Part shown: one piece after another, positions 35,759 through 44,534 of the stretch
Numbering within the stretch: the stretch's first letter is position 1
How the letters are laid out: every line of letters begins with the position of its first letter
From: Pseudomonas sp. SLFW
GTDB taxonomy: Bacteria; Pseudomonadota; Gammaproteobacteria; Pseudomonadales; Pseudomonadaceae
Reading direction: 5' to 3'
DNA length: 64,000 bases
Assembly: GCF_009905615.1 (NCBI RefSeq)
Contig: NZ_JAAAKW010000006.1
Span: 124,001 to 188,000 of the forward strand
The notes under the pieces: model-generated
What the model was told of the DNA's origin: nothing
What the model saw: only the letters and a program-made list of their open reading frames with translations
The model's database searches: none
Made by a program: the position numbers and the translations under genes

Positions 35759-37819
35759 TCAAAAATCCTTACAAAGCCGGAGCGCGTCATAGATGGCGGC
35801 ATGGGTATTACGCTGCGCCACGCAGTCACCGATGCGGTACAGCAGATAGCCATCACCCGCCTGGCTCAACAACGGCTGAGGCTGGATCGCGAACAGTGCG
35901 TCGATGTCGATCTGACCCTTGTTGCGCGAATCTTCCTTCAGGCCGTAGTACAGCTCTTCGTCAGGACGCACGCCGTTCTCGATCACCACCTGGTCGATCA
36001 CCCGCTCCTCTTTGGCGCCGGTGTATTCGTTCTCCAGCACCGCCACCAGCTTGTCGCCTTCGCGGTAGACCTTCTCCAGCATCATGTCGCCAGTCATGAT
36101 GATTTCTTTCGGGTACATGCTGCGGTAGTACGTCGGGAACGACGTACCGCCCATGGCCACGCCCGGCTTGATGTCGTCGGTGACGATCTCGACCTGGCTG
36201 CCTTTGTCCGCCATGAAGTCGGCAACCGACATCCCGGTGAATTCACAGATAGTGTCGTAGACCAGCACGTTCTTGGCCGGCGCAACCTTGCCGTCCAGCA
36301 CGTCCCAGCTGCTGACCACCAGTCCTTCAGCCGCGCCCCAGTGCTCGTTCTGTTCGATAAACGGGTGACCGCCCACTGCCAGCACCACCACATCCGGACG
36401 CAGGTCGCGAATGGTGGCGACATCGGCCGCGGTGCCCAGACGCAGATCGACCTTCAGACGCGCCAGTTCCAGCTGATACCAGCGGGTGATACCGGCGATC
36501 TGATCACGCTGCGGCGCTTTCGACGCCGTGGTGATCTGGCCGCCAATGGCGTCCTTCTTCTCGAACAGGGTCACGTCGTGGCCACGCTCGGCCGACACAC
36601 GCGCTGCTTCCATCCCGGCAGGACCGGCACCGACGATCACCACTTTGCGTTTCACGCCGGTGGTTTTCTCGATGATGTGCGGCACACCCATGTATTCACG
36701 GGAGGTCGCGGCGTTCTGGATGCACAGCACGTCCAGACCCTGATACTGGCGGTCGATGCAGTAGTTGGCACCAACGCACTGACGAATTTGGTCCACCTGG
36801 CCCATCTTGATCTTGGTGATCAGGTGTGGGTCGGCGATGTGCGCGCGGGTCATGCCGACCATGTCGACGTAACCGCCTTCCAGAATACGCGTGGCCTGGT
36901 TCGGGTCCTTGATGTTCTGCGCGTGCAGAACCGGGGCCTTGACCACTTCCTTGATACCGGCCGCCAGGTGCAGGAACGGCTCCGGTGGATAACTCATGTT
37001 GGGGATAACGTTGGCCAGGGTGTTGTGCGTATCGCACCCCGAACCCACCACACCGATGAAGTCGATCATGCCGGTCTGGTCGTAATACTTGGCGATCTCT
37101 TTCATGTCTTCATGGCTGAGACCGTCCGGGTGGAACTCGTCGCCGCAGATACGCAGGCCCACGCAGAAGTCAGGACCGACTTCCTTACGCACAGCCTTGA
37201 TCACTTCCAGACCGAAGCGCATGCGGTTTTCGAAGCTACCGCCCCACTCGTCGGTACGCTTGTTGACGCGCGGGCTCCAGAACTGGTCGATCATGTGCTG
37301 GTGCACGGCCGACAGTTCAACGCCGTCCAGGCCACCGGCCTTGGCGCGAGCCGCAGCGCTGGCGTAGTTGCCGATCACGCGCCAGATTTCTTCCGGCTCG
37401 ATGGTCTTGCAGGTCGCGCGGTGAACAGGCTCGCGGATACCCGATGGCGACATCAGCGTCGGCCAATGGTCGCCGTCCCAACGGGAACGACGGCCCATGT
37501 GGGTAATCTGGATCATGATCTTGGCGCCGTGCTTGTGCATGGCGTCCGCGAGGTTCTGGAAGTGCGGAATGATCTTGTCAGTGGCCAGGTTGACCGACTT
37601 CCACCAGCTTTGCGGGCTGTCGATCGCCACGCTGGAAGAGCCGCCACAAATGGCCAGGCCGATGCCGCCTTTGGCTTTCTCCTCGTAATACTTCACGTAA
37701 CGGTCGGTGGTCATGCCGCCATCGGTGGCATAAACCTCGGCGTGCGCGGTACTGAGGACGCGGTTGCGGATTGTCAGTTTGCCGATTTGAATCGGCTGAA
37801 ACATTGCTTCGAAAGCCAT
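35759..37819 (-). CDS. dgcA: Dimethylglycine demethylase DgcA (FMN/Fe-S/FAD oxidoreductase)
   Basis: A 686-residue enzyme converting dimethylglycine to sarcosine and formaldehyde. The N-terminal old-yellow-enzyme TIM barrel spans about residues 1-350 (AIMIQITHMGRRSRWDGDHW-like segment and VELSAVHQHMIDQFWSPRVN). The 4Fe-4S cysteines are in IRQCVGANYCIDRQYQGLDV and LCIQNAA. The FAD/NAD-binding domain starts at VVIVGAGPAGMEAARVSAER. The ribosome site GAGG precedes the ATG, 15 bases after the DUF5943 stop. Length matches the family of 2,4-dienoyl-CoA reductase/trimethylamine dehydrogenase-like enzymes. Confidence 0.94.
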   Translation of the reverse strand: MAFEAMFQPIQIGKLTIRNRVLSTAHAEVYATDGGMTTDRYVKYYEEKAKGGIGLAICGGSSSVAIDSPQSWWKSVNLATDKIIPHFQNLADAMHKHGAKIMIQITHMGRRSRWDGDHWPTLMSPSGIREPVHRATCKTIEPEEIWRVIGNYASAAARAKAGGLDGVELSAVHQHMIDQFWSPRVNKRTDEWGGSFENRMRFGLEVIKAVRKEVGPDFCVGLRICGDEFHPDGLSHEDMKEIAKYYDQTGMIDFIGVVGSGCDTHNTLANVIPNMSYPPEPFLHLAAGIKEVVKAPVLHAQNIKDPNQATRILEGGYVDMVGMTRAHIADPHLITKIKMGQVDQIRQCVGANYCIDRQYQGLDVLCIQNAATSREYMGVPHIIEKTTGVKRKVVIVGAGPAGMEAARVSAERGHDVTLFEKKDAIGGQITTASKAPQRDQIAGITRWYQLELARLKVDLRLGTAADVATIRDLRPDVVVLAVGGHPFIEQNEHWGAAEGLVVSSWDVLDGKVAPAKNVLVYDTICEFTGMSVADFMADKGSQVEIVTDDIKPGVAMGGTSFPTYYRSMYPKEIIMTGDMMLEKVYREGDKLVAVLENEYTGAKEERVIDQVVIENGVRPDEELYYGLKEDSRNKGQIDIDALFAIQPQPLLSQAGDGYLLYRIGDCVAQRNTHAAIYDALRLCKDF

Positions 37820-37834
37820 CTCACGGTCCTCGGC

Positions 37835-38365
37835 TTACAACGGTTTTACGACGAACAGGCCATCTTCGTGGCCCTCTTCCGATCCGCCGTAAACCTGCTC
37901 GGCTACAGTGCGAACGGAACTGCCTTTGGCAGCGAGAATCTGGTCCATGGCGCCGGCGAACCAGCCTGTGAACATGTAATCGACCTTGCGACCAACCTTG
38001 CCGTACACGTAGACGAACGCCGAGTGCTCCAGCTTGACGCTGCAGGTGCCTTTATCCAGGTCGATTTCCTGGATCTTGAACAGGCCCCAGCCACGCTGCG
38101 ACAGGCGGTTCATGTAGTGTTCAAACACCGCGACGCCTTCGATGCCGTGGCATTCGGCTTCTTTTTCGCACCAGTGCCAGGCGGACTTGTAACCGGCTTT
38201 GTACAGAATCTCGGCGTAGGCTTCAGCGCCCAGCACTTCCTCGATGCCCATGTGGTTGTTCACGAAGAAGTGACGCGGCACGTACAGCATTGGCAGGGCG
38301 TCGGAGGTCCAGACACCGGTCTCGCTGTCGACTTCGATTGGCAATTGCGGGGCGATCTTGGCCAT
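37835..38365 (-). CDS. DUF5943-family protein of the dimethylglycine operon
   Basis: A 176-residue cytoplasmic protein without signal or membrane segments. The C-terminal part (FTGWFAGAMDQILAAKGSSV, AEQVYGGSEEGHEDGLFVVK) resembles V4R-type small-ligand domains, with a cysteine and two histidines in the middle (SAWHWCEKEAECHGIEG). The function has not been described to my knowledge. Linkage immediately before dgcA suggests a role in the demethylase, for example handling formaldehyde or folate, or cofactor assembly; that is inference. Confidence 0.75.
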   Translation of the reverse strand: MAKIAPQLPIEVDSETGVWTSDALPMLYVPRHFFVNNHMGIEEVLGAEAYAEILYKAGYKSAWHWCEKEAECHGIEGVAVFEHYMNRLSQRGWGLFKIQEIDLDKGTCSVKLEHSAFVYVYGKVGRKVDYMFTGWFAGAMDQILAAKGSSVRTVAEQVYGGSEEGHEDGLFVVKPL

Positions 38366-38439
38366 GGAAACTTAACTCCAGAAAATTTTGTTGGATGCCC
38401 TCTCCGCGAACGGGAGAGGGAGGAATTCAGTAGAAAGGG

Positions 38440-39417
38440 TTACTCGCCCCAGACATCGCCCAGGATACGAACCCAGTTCTCGCCCATGATCTTGCGTACA
38501 ACGCGCTCCGAATGGCCGCGTTTGAGCAGGGTTTCGGTCAGGTTCGGGAACTCGCCGACGGTACGGATACCCAGCGGGTTGATGATCTTGCCGAAGTTGG
38601 TCAGACGACGGGCGTAGCCCTTGTCGTGGGTCAGGTATTCGAAGAATTCCTGGCCGTGACCCTGGGTGAAGTCAGTGCCGATACCGATGGCGTCTTCGCC
38701 CACAATGTTCATCACGTATTCGATGGCTTCGGCGTAGTCGTCGATGGTCGAATCGATGCCCTTGGCCAGGAACGGCGCGAACATGGTCACGCCGACAAAG
38801 CCGCCGTGGTCAGCGATGAACTTCAGTTCGGCGTCGGATTTGTTGCGAGGGTGTTCTTTCAGACCCGAAGGCAGGCAGTGGGAATAGGTCACTGGCTTCT
38901 TCGATTCGAGGATGACTTCTTCGGAGGTCTTGGAGCCGACGTGGGACAGGTCGCACATGATGCCGACGCGGTTCATTTCCGCGACGATTTCACGCCCGAA
39001 GCCCGACAGGCCGCCGTCGCGCTCGTAGCAACCGGTGCCGACGAGATTCTGGGTGTTGTAGCACATCTGCACGATGCCCACGCCCAGCTGCTTGAAGATC
39101 TCGACGTAGCCGATCTGGTCTTCGAACGCGTGGGCGTTCTGGAAGCCGAACAGGATGCCGGTCTTGCCCAGCTCTTTCGCCTTGCGGATGTCAGCGGTGT
39201 TGCGCACCTGGATCACCAGGTCGCTGTTCTCGCGGATTAGCTTCTGGCTGGCAGCGATGCTGTCGACAGTCTGCTTGAAGCCTTCCCACACCGACACTGT
39301 GCAGTTGGCCATGGTCAGGCCACCTTTACGCATGTCTTCAAACAGCTCACGGTTCCATTTGGCAATGATCAGACCGTCAATAACGATGCTGTCTGCGTGC
39401 AATTCGGCTGGGCTCAT
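38440..39417 (-). CDS. Renal-dipeptidase-like membrane dipeptidase of the dimethylglycine operon
   Basis: A 325-residue zinc-dependent amidohydrolase-fold protein of the peptidase M19 family. Typical segments are the first-strand DSIVIDGLIIAKWNRELFED, ILFGFQNAHAFEDQIGYVEI, CDLSHVGSKTSEEVILESKK and IGIGTDFTQGHGQEFFEYLT. No signal peptide is seen, so it is probably cytoplasmic despite the family name. It is the first gene of the operon leading into DUF5943 and dgcA. In other Pseudomonas it is co-induced with betaine genes; its substrate is unknown. Confidence 0.87.
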   Translation of the reverse strand: MSPAELHADSIVIDGLIIAKWNRELFEDMRKGGLTMANCTVSVWEGFKQTVDSIAASQKLIRENSDLVIQVRNTADIRKAKELGKTGILFGFQNAHAFEDQIGYVEIFKQLGVGIVQMCYNTQNLVGTGCYERDGGLSGFGREIVAEMNRVGIMCDLSHVGSKTSEEVILESKKPVTYSHCLPSGLKEHPRNKSDAELKFIADHGGFVGVTMFAPFLAKGIDSTIDDYAEAIEYVMNIVGEDAIGIGTDFTQGHGQEFFEYLTHDKGYARRLTNFGKIINPLGIRTVGEFPNLTETLLKRGHSERVVRKIMGENWVRILGDVWGE

Positions 39418-39645
39418 CAGGCTGTCCCCTCTAGGTTAATCACGCGCCGAAACGTCTGCCGGCGCTTTGGGGCCAGCATATGCCTGAGGGTCGGACGAGC
39501 CGGGTGCAAAAACGACAGGGGAATTGCCGAAAGCGTCAAGAAACGACAAAGGGCGACCGCATGCATCTGCCGCCTGCGTTTGATAACTGTTCTTTGCCGC
39601 CGGGTTGGGCGAGAATTCCCGACATCACTGAATCGGGAAACCCCA

Positions 39646-40050
39646 ATGAAGACGATTTTTCTGGCTCTGGCTCTATTCGCGACAGGCGCACATGCAGCGG
39701 CAAATCCGGACGCCACCCCTTGCGACGGCGTGGACGAGGACAAACAGACCCTGGAATGCTCCGTGTACAGCCGCGACACGGCGGTGAAACTGCTGGACGA
39801 AAACTTCGACAACCTGCAAGAGCGCGTGAATACCCAGTTCGGCGCCAACAAAGCACAGGCCAACGAATTCATCGCCAAGCTGAAAACCGCCCAGGATGCC
39901 TGGAAAAAACTGCGCGACGCCGACTGCGCCGTGGAAGTCTTCCCTGCCAAGCCTGGCACCAAAGAATTCAACATCGGCCAGAACGACTGCCTGGCGCGCA
40001 CGAGCGACGAGCGGTCTGAGTATCTGGAAAGCATCGCCCAGTCTGAATGA
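39646..40050 (+). CDS. Periplasmic LprI-like protein (DUF1311)
   Basis: A 134-residue secreted protein. The start at 39646 gives a signal peptide MKTIFLALALFATGAHA. The mature protein has the cysteine pattern CDGVDEDKQTLECSVYSRDT, AWKKLRDADCAVEV and GQNDCLARTSDERSEYL typical of lysozyme inhibitor LprI domains. It is likely periplasmic, protecting against host or predator lysozyme or with a related function. It stands alone, divergent from the dipeptidase gene. Confidence 0.78.
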   Translation: MKTIFLALALFATGAHAAANPDATPCDGVDEDKQTLECSVYSRDTAVKLLDENFDNLQERVNTQFGANKAQANEFIAKLKTAQDAWKKLRDADCAVEVFPAKPGTKEFNIGQNDCLARTSDERSEYLESIAQSE

Positions 40051-40098
40051 CGTTCGAATGCGCTACCCTGACGCCTTTTACAGGCTCAAGGTCAGCAC

Positions 40099-40521
40099 AT
40101 GAATATCTGCGGCGTAGAAATCAAAGGCAGCGAAGCCATTTTCGCTGTCGCCACTCGCGCCTCCGGCGCGCCTGAACATCTGCCACTGGCAACCAAAAAG
40201 ATCGCCCTGGAAGACGATGACGAAGCCGCCAACGTCAAAGCGTTCGGGCGTCAAATCTCGACCTTCATTCACGAAAACGCCATCACCCACATCGCCATCA
40301 AAAAGCGCAGCAAAAAAGGCGAATTCGCAGGTGGCCCGACCACATTCAAGATCGAAACGATTTTTCAGCTGCTGGATGACTGCGACGTCGTGCTGTTGTC
40401 GCCCCAGACCATCAACGCGCAGATGAAAAAGCACAACTTCGAACTGCCTGCAGGACTGAATAAATATCAGCATGAGGCGTACAAAGCGGCGTGTTCGGCG
40501 TTGATGAAAGGCGGGAAGTGA
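40099..40521 (+). CDS. DUF3010-family protein
   Basis: A 140-residue protein starting MNICGVEIKGSEAIFAVATR. The ITHIAIKKRSKKGEFAGGPT segment and the C-terminal KYQHEAYKAACSALMKGGK are typical of DUF3010. The fold predicted by the family is RNase H/RuvC-like (a beta strand with Gly-Val-Glu at the start), but no nuclease activity is shown. It ends nine bases before a perfect palindrome. Confidence 0.8.
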   Translation: MNICGVEIKGSEAIFAVATRASGAPEHLPLATKKIALEDDDEAANVKAFGRQISTFIHENAITHIAIKKRSKKGEFAGGPTTFKIETIFQLLDDCDVVLLSPQTINAQMKKHNFELPAGLNKYQHEAYKAACSALMKGGK

Positions 40522-40530
40522 TTCGGGACT

Positions 40531-40585
40531 TATGGTCAATTATGGCCGCGGGTATAAATTATACCCGCGGCCATAATTGACCATA
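40531..40585. repeat. Perfect 27-bp-arm palindrome between DUF3010 and cdhR
   Basis: The left arm (40531-40557) and right arm (40559-40585) are exact reverse complements around a single A at 40558. The arm begins TATGGTCAATTATGG and ends CCGCGGGTATAA. No T-run follows on either side, but it sits between convergent genes and might stop transcription both ways or extrude as a cruciform. Confidence 0.9.
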
Positions 40586-40593
40586 ATTCAGAG

Positions 40594-41553
40594 TCAAACG
40601 ACCTTGGGCTCCCGCGCCACCCGCCCACGATCCTCCCTTGGACATACCACGTACCGCGCCTTGTAACTGCGGGTGAAATACGACGGCGATTCAAACCCGC
40701 AGGCAATGCTGACCTCCAGCACACTCATGTCGCTCTGCCGCAGCAACTGTCGGGCCTTCTCAAGGCGCAGGCCGAGGTAAAAGTTGCTTGGCGTGTCATT
40801 CAGATGCAGACGAAACAGCCGCTCCAGTTGGCGGCGTGTCACCTGAATGCCTTCGGCCAATTCCAGCGTGCTCAGCGGCGGCTCGGTGTGCTGCTCCATC
40901 ACGCCAATCACCTGCACCAGTTTCTTATTGTTGATGCCGTAGCGCGTGGCGATCTGCATGCGTTGGTGGTCTTTGCGCTGGCGGATGCGGCCCAGCACGA
41001 ACTGTTCTGACACCTTGATCGCCAGATCCGGGCCGTGGGCCTGGCCGATGAGGTCGAGCATCAGGTCGATGGAGGCCGTACCGCCTGCCGAGCTGATGCG
41101 GCGGCGGTCGATTTCGAAGAGTTCCTGGGTCGCTTGCACCTTCGGATAAGTTTCCTTGAAGGCGTCGAGCGCTTCCCAATGCAGGGTCAAACGGTAGCCG
41201 TCCAACAGGTCCGCTTCGGCCAGTACGAAACTGCCGGTGTCGATGGCTCCCAGCGTCACACCTTCCAGATCGAGGCGTCGCAGCCAGTGCTCCAGCGTTG
41301 AGGTGTAACACTTCAGCGGGTCCACACTGGCCATGACGCACAACGTCGCGCCCTTTTTCAGCGGCTCCAGCGCGGCGTCGGCGTTCACCGACATGCCGTT
41401 GCTGGCGATCACCGGCCCGCCGTCGGCGCTCAGCACATGCCACCGATACAACTCGCCCCCAAACCGGTTGGCCACGCGCAGAGGCTCCAGCGCCGAGACG
41501 AAGCCCATCATGGAAAAACCGGGCATGAGCAGAAAATAGAAATCCTGGGACAT
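40594..41553 (-). CDS. cdhR: Carnitine catabolism transcriptional activator CdhR (GATase1-like AraC family)
   Basis: A 319-residue regulator with an N-terminal DJ-1/PfpI-like domain (FYFLLMPGFSMMGFVSALEP, GAIDTGSFVLAEADLLDGYR) and a C-terminal AraC DNA-binding domain (TRRQLERLFRLHLNDTPSNF, LEVSIACGFESPSYFTRSYK). CdhR activates carnitine catabolism genes in the presence of carnitine. It is divergent from cdhC, the expected target, across 220 bases. The extra C-terminal tail (CPREDRGRVAREPKVV) is unremarkable. Confidence 0.9.
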   Translation of the reverse strand: MSQDFYFLLMPGFSMMGFVSALEPLRVANRFGGELYRWHVLSADGGPVIASNGMSVNADAALEPLKKGATLCVMASVDPLKCYTSTLEHWLRRLDLEGVTLGAIDTGSFVLAEADLLDGYRLTLHWEALDAFKETYPKVQATQELFEIDRRRISSAGGTASIDLMLDLIGQAHGPDLAIKVSEQFVLGRIRQRKDHQRMQIATRYGINNKKLVQVIGVMEQHTEPPLSTLELAEGIQVTRRQLERLFRLHLNDTPSNFYLGLRLEKARQLLRQSDMSVLEVSIACGFESPSYFTRSYKARYVVCPREDRGRVAREPKVV

Positions 41554-41774
41554 CGTTGGCGCGTTCCTTGGGGATTTTTGTCGGGCAAAGCCTCTATAGC
41601 CGGTATGAGATACGCCTGTTCAGACACCGAGGCAATAACACAGGTCGCTCCCGTGCAAGAGCTTGTCGCCGCTGTGCGTTTTGAGGGGCCTTGGGCTGCG
41701 TAGCTTTGCACCTCAAAAGCAGGTGCTAAAAAGCCTGCGCCTCACACGACCCTGGCCTGCAAGGAACCTCACTC

Positions 41775-42662
41775 ATGAATCACGACGTCATCATCACCTG
41801 CGCACTCACCGGTGCTGGCGACACGACCGGGAAAAGCCATCTGGTCCCGATCACCCCGAAACAGATCGCTGCGGCCGCCGTCGAGGCCGCTAAAGCAGGT
41901 GCGACCGTCGTGCATTGCCATGTGCGTGATCCGCAGACCGGCAAGTTCAGTCGTGACGTCGAGCTGTACCGCGAGACCATGGACCGCATCCGTGAAGCGG
42001 ACATCGACATCATCGTCAACCTGACCGCAGGCATGGGTGGCGACCTGGAAATCGGCCCGGGCGAGCGTCCCACCGATTTCGGCCCGAACACTGACCTCGT
42101 CGGCCCGCTCGCCCGTCTGGCGCACGTCGAAGCGCTGCTGCCAGAAATCTGCACGCTGGACTGCGGCACCCTGAATTTCGGCGACGGCGACACCATTTAT
42201 GTGTCTACCCCGGCGCAACTGCGTGCTGGCGCCAAGCGTATTCAGGAGCTGGGGGTGAAGGCCGAGCTGGAAATCTTCGACACCGGCCATCTCTGGTTCG
42301 CCAAGCAAATGATGAAAGAAGGCCTGCTTGACAACCCGCTGTTCCAGCTGTGCCTGGGCATCCCGTGGGGCGCCCCGGCGGACACCACTACGATGAAGGC
42401 CATGGTCGACAACCTGCCAGCGGACGTGGTCTGGGCCGGTTTCGGGATCGGACGCATGCAGATGCCGATGGCGGCGCAAGCGGTGCTGCTGGGCGGCAAC
42501 GTGCGGGTCGGCCTGGAAGACAACATCTGGCTGGATAAAGGCGTGCTGGCAAGCAACGGCGCACTGGTCGAACGCGCCAGCGAAATCCTCAGCCGCATGG
42601 GTGCCCGGGTCATGACCCCGGCTGAAGGCCGCGTGAAGATGGGCCTGAAGAAGCGCTTTTGA
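41775..42662 (+). CDS. cdhC: 3-dehydrocarnitine cleavage enzyme (BKACE family)
   Basis: A 295-residue member of the beta-keto acid cleavage enzyme family (DUF849). Visible are [40 protein letters not shown] with metal-binding histidines, [20 protein letters not shown] and the late [20 protein letters not shown]. In carnitine breakdown it joins dehydrocarnitine with acetyl-CoA to give betainyl-CoA and acetoacetate. It is the first gene after the divergent cdhR. Confidence 0.9.
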   Translation: MNHDVIITCALTGAGDTTGKSHLVPITPKQIAAAAVEAAKAGATVVHCHVRDPQTGKFSRDVELYRETMDRIREADIDIIVNLTAGMGGDLEIGPGERPTDFGPNTDLVGPLARLAHVEALLPEICTLDCGTLNFGDGDTIYVSTPAQLRAGAKRIQELGVKAELEIFDTGHLWFAKQMMKEGLLDNPLFQLCLGIPWGAPADTTTMKAMVDNLPADVVWAGFGIGRMQMPMAAQAVLLGGNVRVGLEDNIWLDKGVLASNGALVERASEILSRMGARVMTPAEGRVKMGLKKRF

Positions 42663-42678
42663 TTCAACAGCCATTCCC

Positions 42679-42817
42679 TCTGTAGGAGCGTGGCTCGTCC
42701 CGCGATCGGCCGGGTACCGGTCGTGAAACCGACAAACCGGGTGTGTCAGGCATACCGCATTCGTCGGGTTTGCTGCCGCTTCGCGGCAGATCGCGGGACA
42801 AGCCACGCTCCTACAGG
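42679..42817. repeat. REPIN between cdhC and cdhA
   Basis: Inverted pair TGTAGGAGCGTGGCTCGTCC and its reverse complement with a long spacer, interrupting the cdh operon. Confidence 0.85.
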
Positions 42818-42846
42818 GTTCTGCGAACTTTCTTTGAGTGATCACC

Positions 42847-43812
42847 ATGACCTTCATCACCGAAATCAAAACCTTCGCCGCGCTGGGTAGCGGTGTCATT
42901 GGCAGCGGCTGGGTTGCCCGCGCCCTTGCCCACGGCCTCGACGTCGTCGCCTGGGACCCGGCACCGGGTGCCGAAGCCGCCCTGCGCAAACGCGTCGCCA
43001 ACGCTTGGCCTGCGCTGGAGCAGAAAGGCCTGGCCGCTGGCGCCTCTCAAGATCGCCTGAAGTTCGTCGCGACCATCGAAGAATGCGTGCGCGATGCCGA
43101 TTTCATTCAGGAAAGCGCCCCGGAGCGTCTGGACCTGAAGCTCGATTTGCACAGCAAGATCAGCGCCGCCGCCAAGCCCAACGCGATCATCGGCTCCAGC
43201 ACCTCGGGTCTGCTGCCGTCGGAATTCTACGAAAGCGCGACCCACCCTGAACGCTGCGTGGTCGGCCACCCGTTTAACCCGGTTTACCTGCTGCCGTTGG
43301 TCGAGGTCGTCGGAGGCAAGAACACCGCACCCGAAGCCGTTCAGGCGGCGATCAAAGTGTACGAATCCCTTGGCATGCGCCCGCTGCATGTGCGCAAGGA
43401 AGTGCCGGGCTTCATCGCCGACCGTCTGCTCGAAGCGCTGTGGCGTGAGGCGCTGCACCTGGTCAACGATGGCGTGGCGACCACGGGTGAGATCGACGAT
43501 GCGATCCGCTTTGGCGCCGGGCTGCGCTGGTCGTTCATGGGCACGTTCCTGACTTACACCCTGGCAGGCGGGGATGCGGGCATGCGGCATTTCATGGCGC
43601 AGTTTGGTCCGGCCCTTCAACTGCCGTGGACGTACCTGCCAGCGCCTGAGCTGACCGACAAGCTGATTGACGATGTGGTCGATGGCACCAGCGATCAGCT
43701 CGGCACGCACAGCATCTCGGCGCTGGAGCGTTATCGCGATGACTGCCTGCTGGCGGTGCTGGAAGCAGTGAAAGCCACCAAGGCCAAGCACGGGATGGCG
43801 TTTGAGGACTGA
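42847..43812 (+). CDS. cdhA: L-carnitine dehydrogenase
   Basis: A 321-residue NAD-dependent dehydrogenase of the 3-hydroxyacyl-CoA dehydrogenase fold. The start at 42847 ([10 protein letters not shown]) is used rather than a GTG three codons upstream. The NAD motif [20 protein letters not shown], the catalytic [20 protein letters not shown] and the C-terminal helical domain are intact. It oxidises carnitine to 3-dehydrocarnitine. It lies between cdhC and cdhB with REPINs on both sides. Confidence 0.92.
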   Translation: MTFITEIKTFAALGSGVIGSGWVARALAHGLDVVAWDPAPGAEAALRKRVANAWPALEQKGLAAGASQDRLKFVATIEECVRDADFIQESAPERLDLKLDLHSKISAAAKPNAIIGSSTSGLLPSEFYESATHPERCVVGHPFNPVYLLPLVEVVGGKNTAPEAVQAAIKVYESLGMRPLHVRKEVPGFIADRLLEALWREALHLVNDGVATTGEIDDAIRFGAGLRWSFMGTFLTYTLAGGDAGMRHFMAQFGPALQLPWTYLPAPELTDKLIDDVVDGTSDQLGTHSISALERYRDDCLLAVLEAVKATKAKHGMAFED

Positions 43813-43838
43813 TCAGCGCCTGATTGAATAACGCGCAA

Positions 43839-43932
43839 CCTGTGGGAGCGAATCTATTCGCGATGCGGTGGTACAAACGATGGATCTGCGTCGGGTGTAT
43901 CGGCCTCTCGCGAATGAATTCGCTCCTACAGG
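43839..43932. repeat. REPIN between cdhA and cdhB
   Basis: Inverted pair CTGTGGGAGCGAATCTATTC and the GAATTCGCTCCTACAGG counterpart. Confidence 0.85.
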
Positions 43933-43977
43933 GGACCGCGCTGGCCCGCCACTCTGTGACCTTTCTGGATGTTTGCC

Positions 43978-44454
43978 ATGCCCGCTCTGATCACCCACAA
44001 AACCCCGATCCTCCAGGATTGGGTGGACTACAACGGCCATCTTCGCGATGCGTTCTATCTGCTGATCTTCAGCTACGCCACCGACGCGTTCATGGACCGT
44101 ATCGGCTTGGCCAGCGACGACCGGGCTGCCAGCGGCAACTCGCTGTTCACCCTGGAAGCCCACATCAACTACCTGCACGAAGTGAAACTCGGCGAAGAAG
44201 TCGAGGTGCGTACGCAGATCGTTGCTCATGACCTCAAACGCGTGCAGCTCTATCACAGCCTGTATAAAGCGGGTGGAGATGAAGAGCTTGCGGCCAGTGA
44301 TCAGATGCTGCTGCATGTGGACCTCGCGGCAGGTCCCAAATCGGCGCCGTTCAGTGAGCAATCGCTGGAAGCATTGCGCTTGCTCAGTGAAGCGCAGCAC
44401 GACCAACCGGCTCCAACGTATGTCGGTCGAGTGATCGCGCTACCGAAACGCTGA
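43978..44454 (+). CDS. cdhB: Betainyl-CoA thioesterase
   Basis: A 158-residue hotdog-fold thioesterase. The start MPALITHKTP is preferred; an ATG three codons upstream is possible. Family landmarks are WVDYNGHLRDAFYLLIFSYA (the catalytic region of 4-hydroxybenzoyl-CoA-type thioesterases) and FTLEAHINYLHEVKLGEEVE. It frees glycine betaine from betainyl-CoA, the last step of carnitine degradation, feeding GbcAB. Confidence 0.88.
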   Translation: MPALITHKTPILQDWVDYNGHLRDAFYLLIFSYATDAFMDRIGLASDDRAASGNSLFTLEAHINYLHEVKLGEEVEVRTQIVAHDLKRVQLYHSLYKAGGDEELAASDQMLLHVDLAAGPKSAPFSEQSLEALRLLSEAQHDQPAPTYVGRVIALPKR

Positions 44455-44458
44455 TGTC

Positions 44459-44529
44459 CATGTGGCCGTGCGGCTCGCCGGCGGTGGCATGGGTGAAATC
44501 GCTTCCGCTTTCGAGCCGTACGGCTATCG
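44459..44529. repeat. GCCGTGCGGCT-type inverted repeat
   Basis: GTGGCCGTGCGGCTCGCCGG and a near-complement (GAGCCGTACGGCTATCG), between the convergent cdhB and MFS genes. A related element lies at 62983-63050. Confidence 0.65.
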
Positions 44530-44534
44530 ATGAT

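Noticed and set aside
36970-36985. GGTGGATAA in dgcA as an inverted DnaA box
   Set aside because: One mismatch from TGTGGATAA and isolated; likely chance.
38395-38424. Hairpin CCCTCTCC / GGGAGAGGG between the dipeptidase and DUF5943 genes as a terminator
   Set aside because: No T-run follows and the genes are in one apparent operon; it is more likely a spacer repeat.
35753-38617. A 954-codon open frame antisense to dgcA and the DUF5943 gene
   Set aside because: Same reason: it runs across two well-supported genes and their gap on the other strand, and its sequence resembles no protein.
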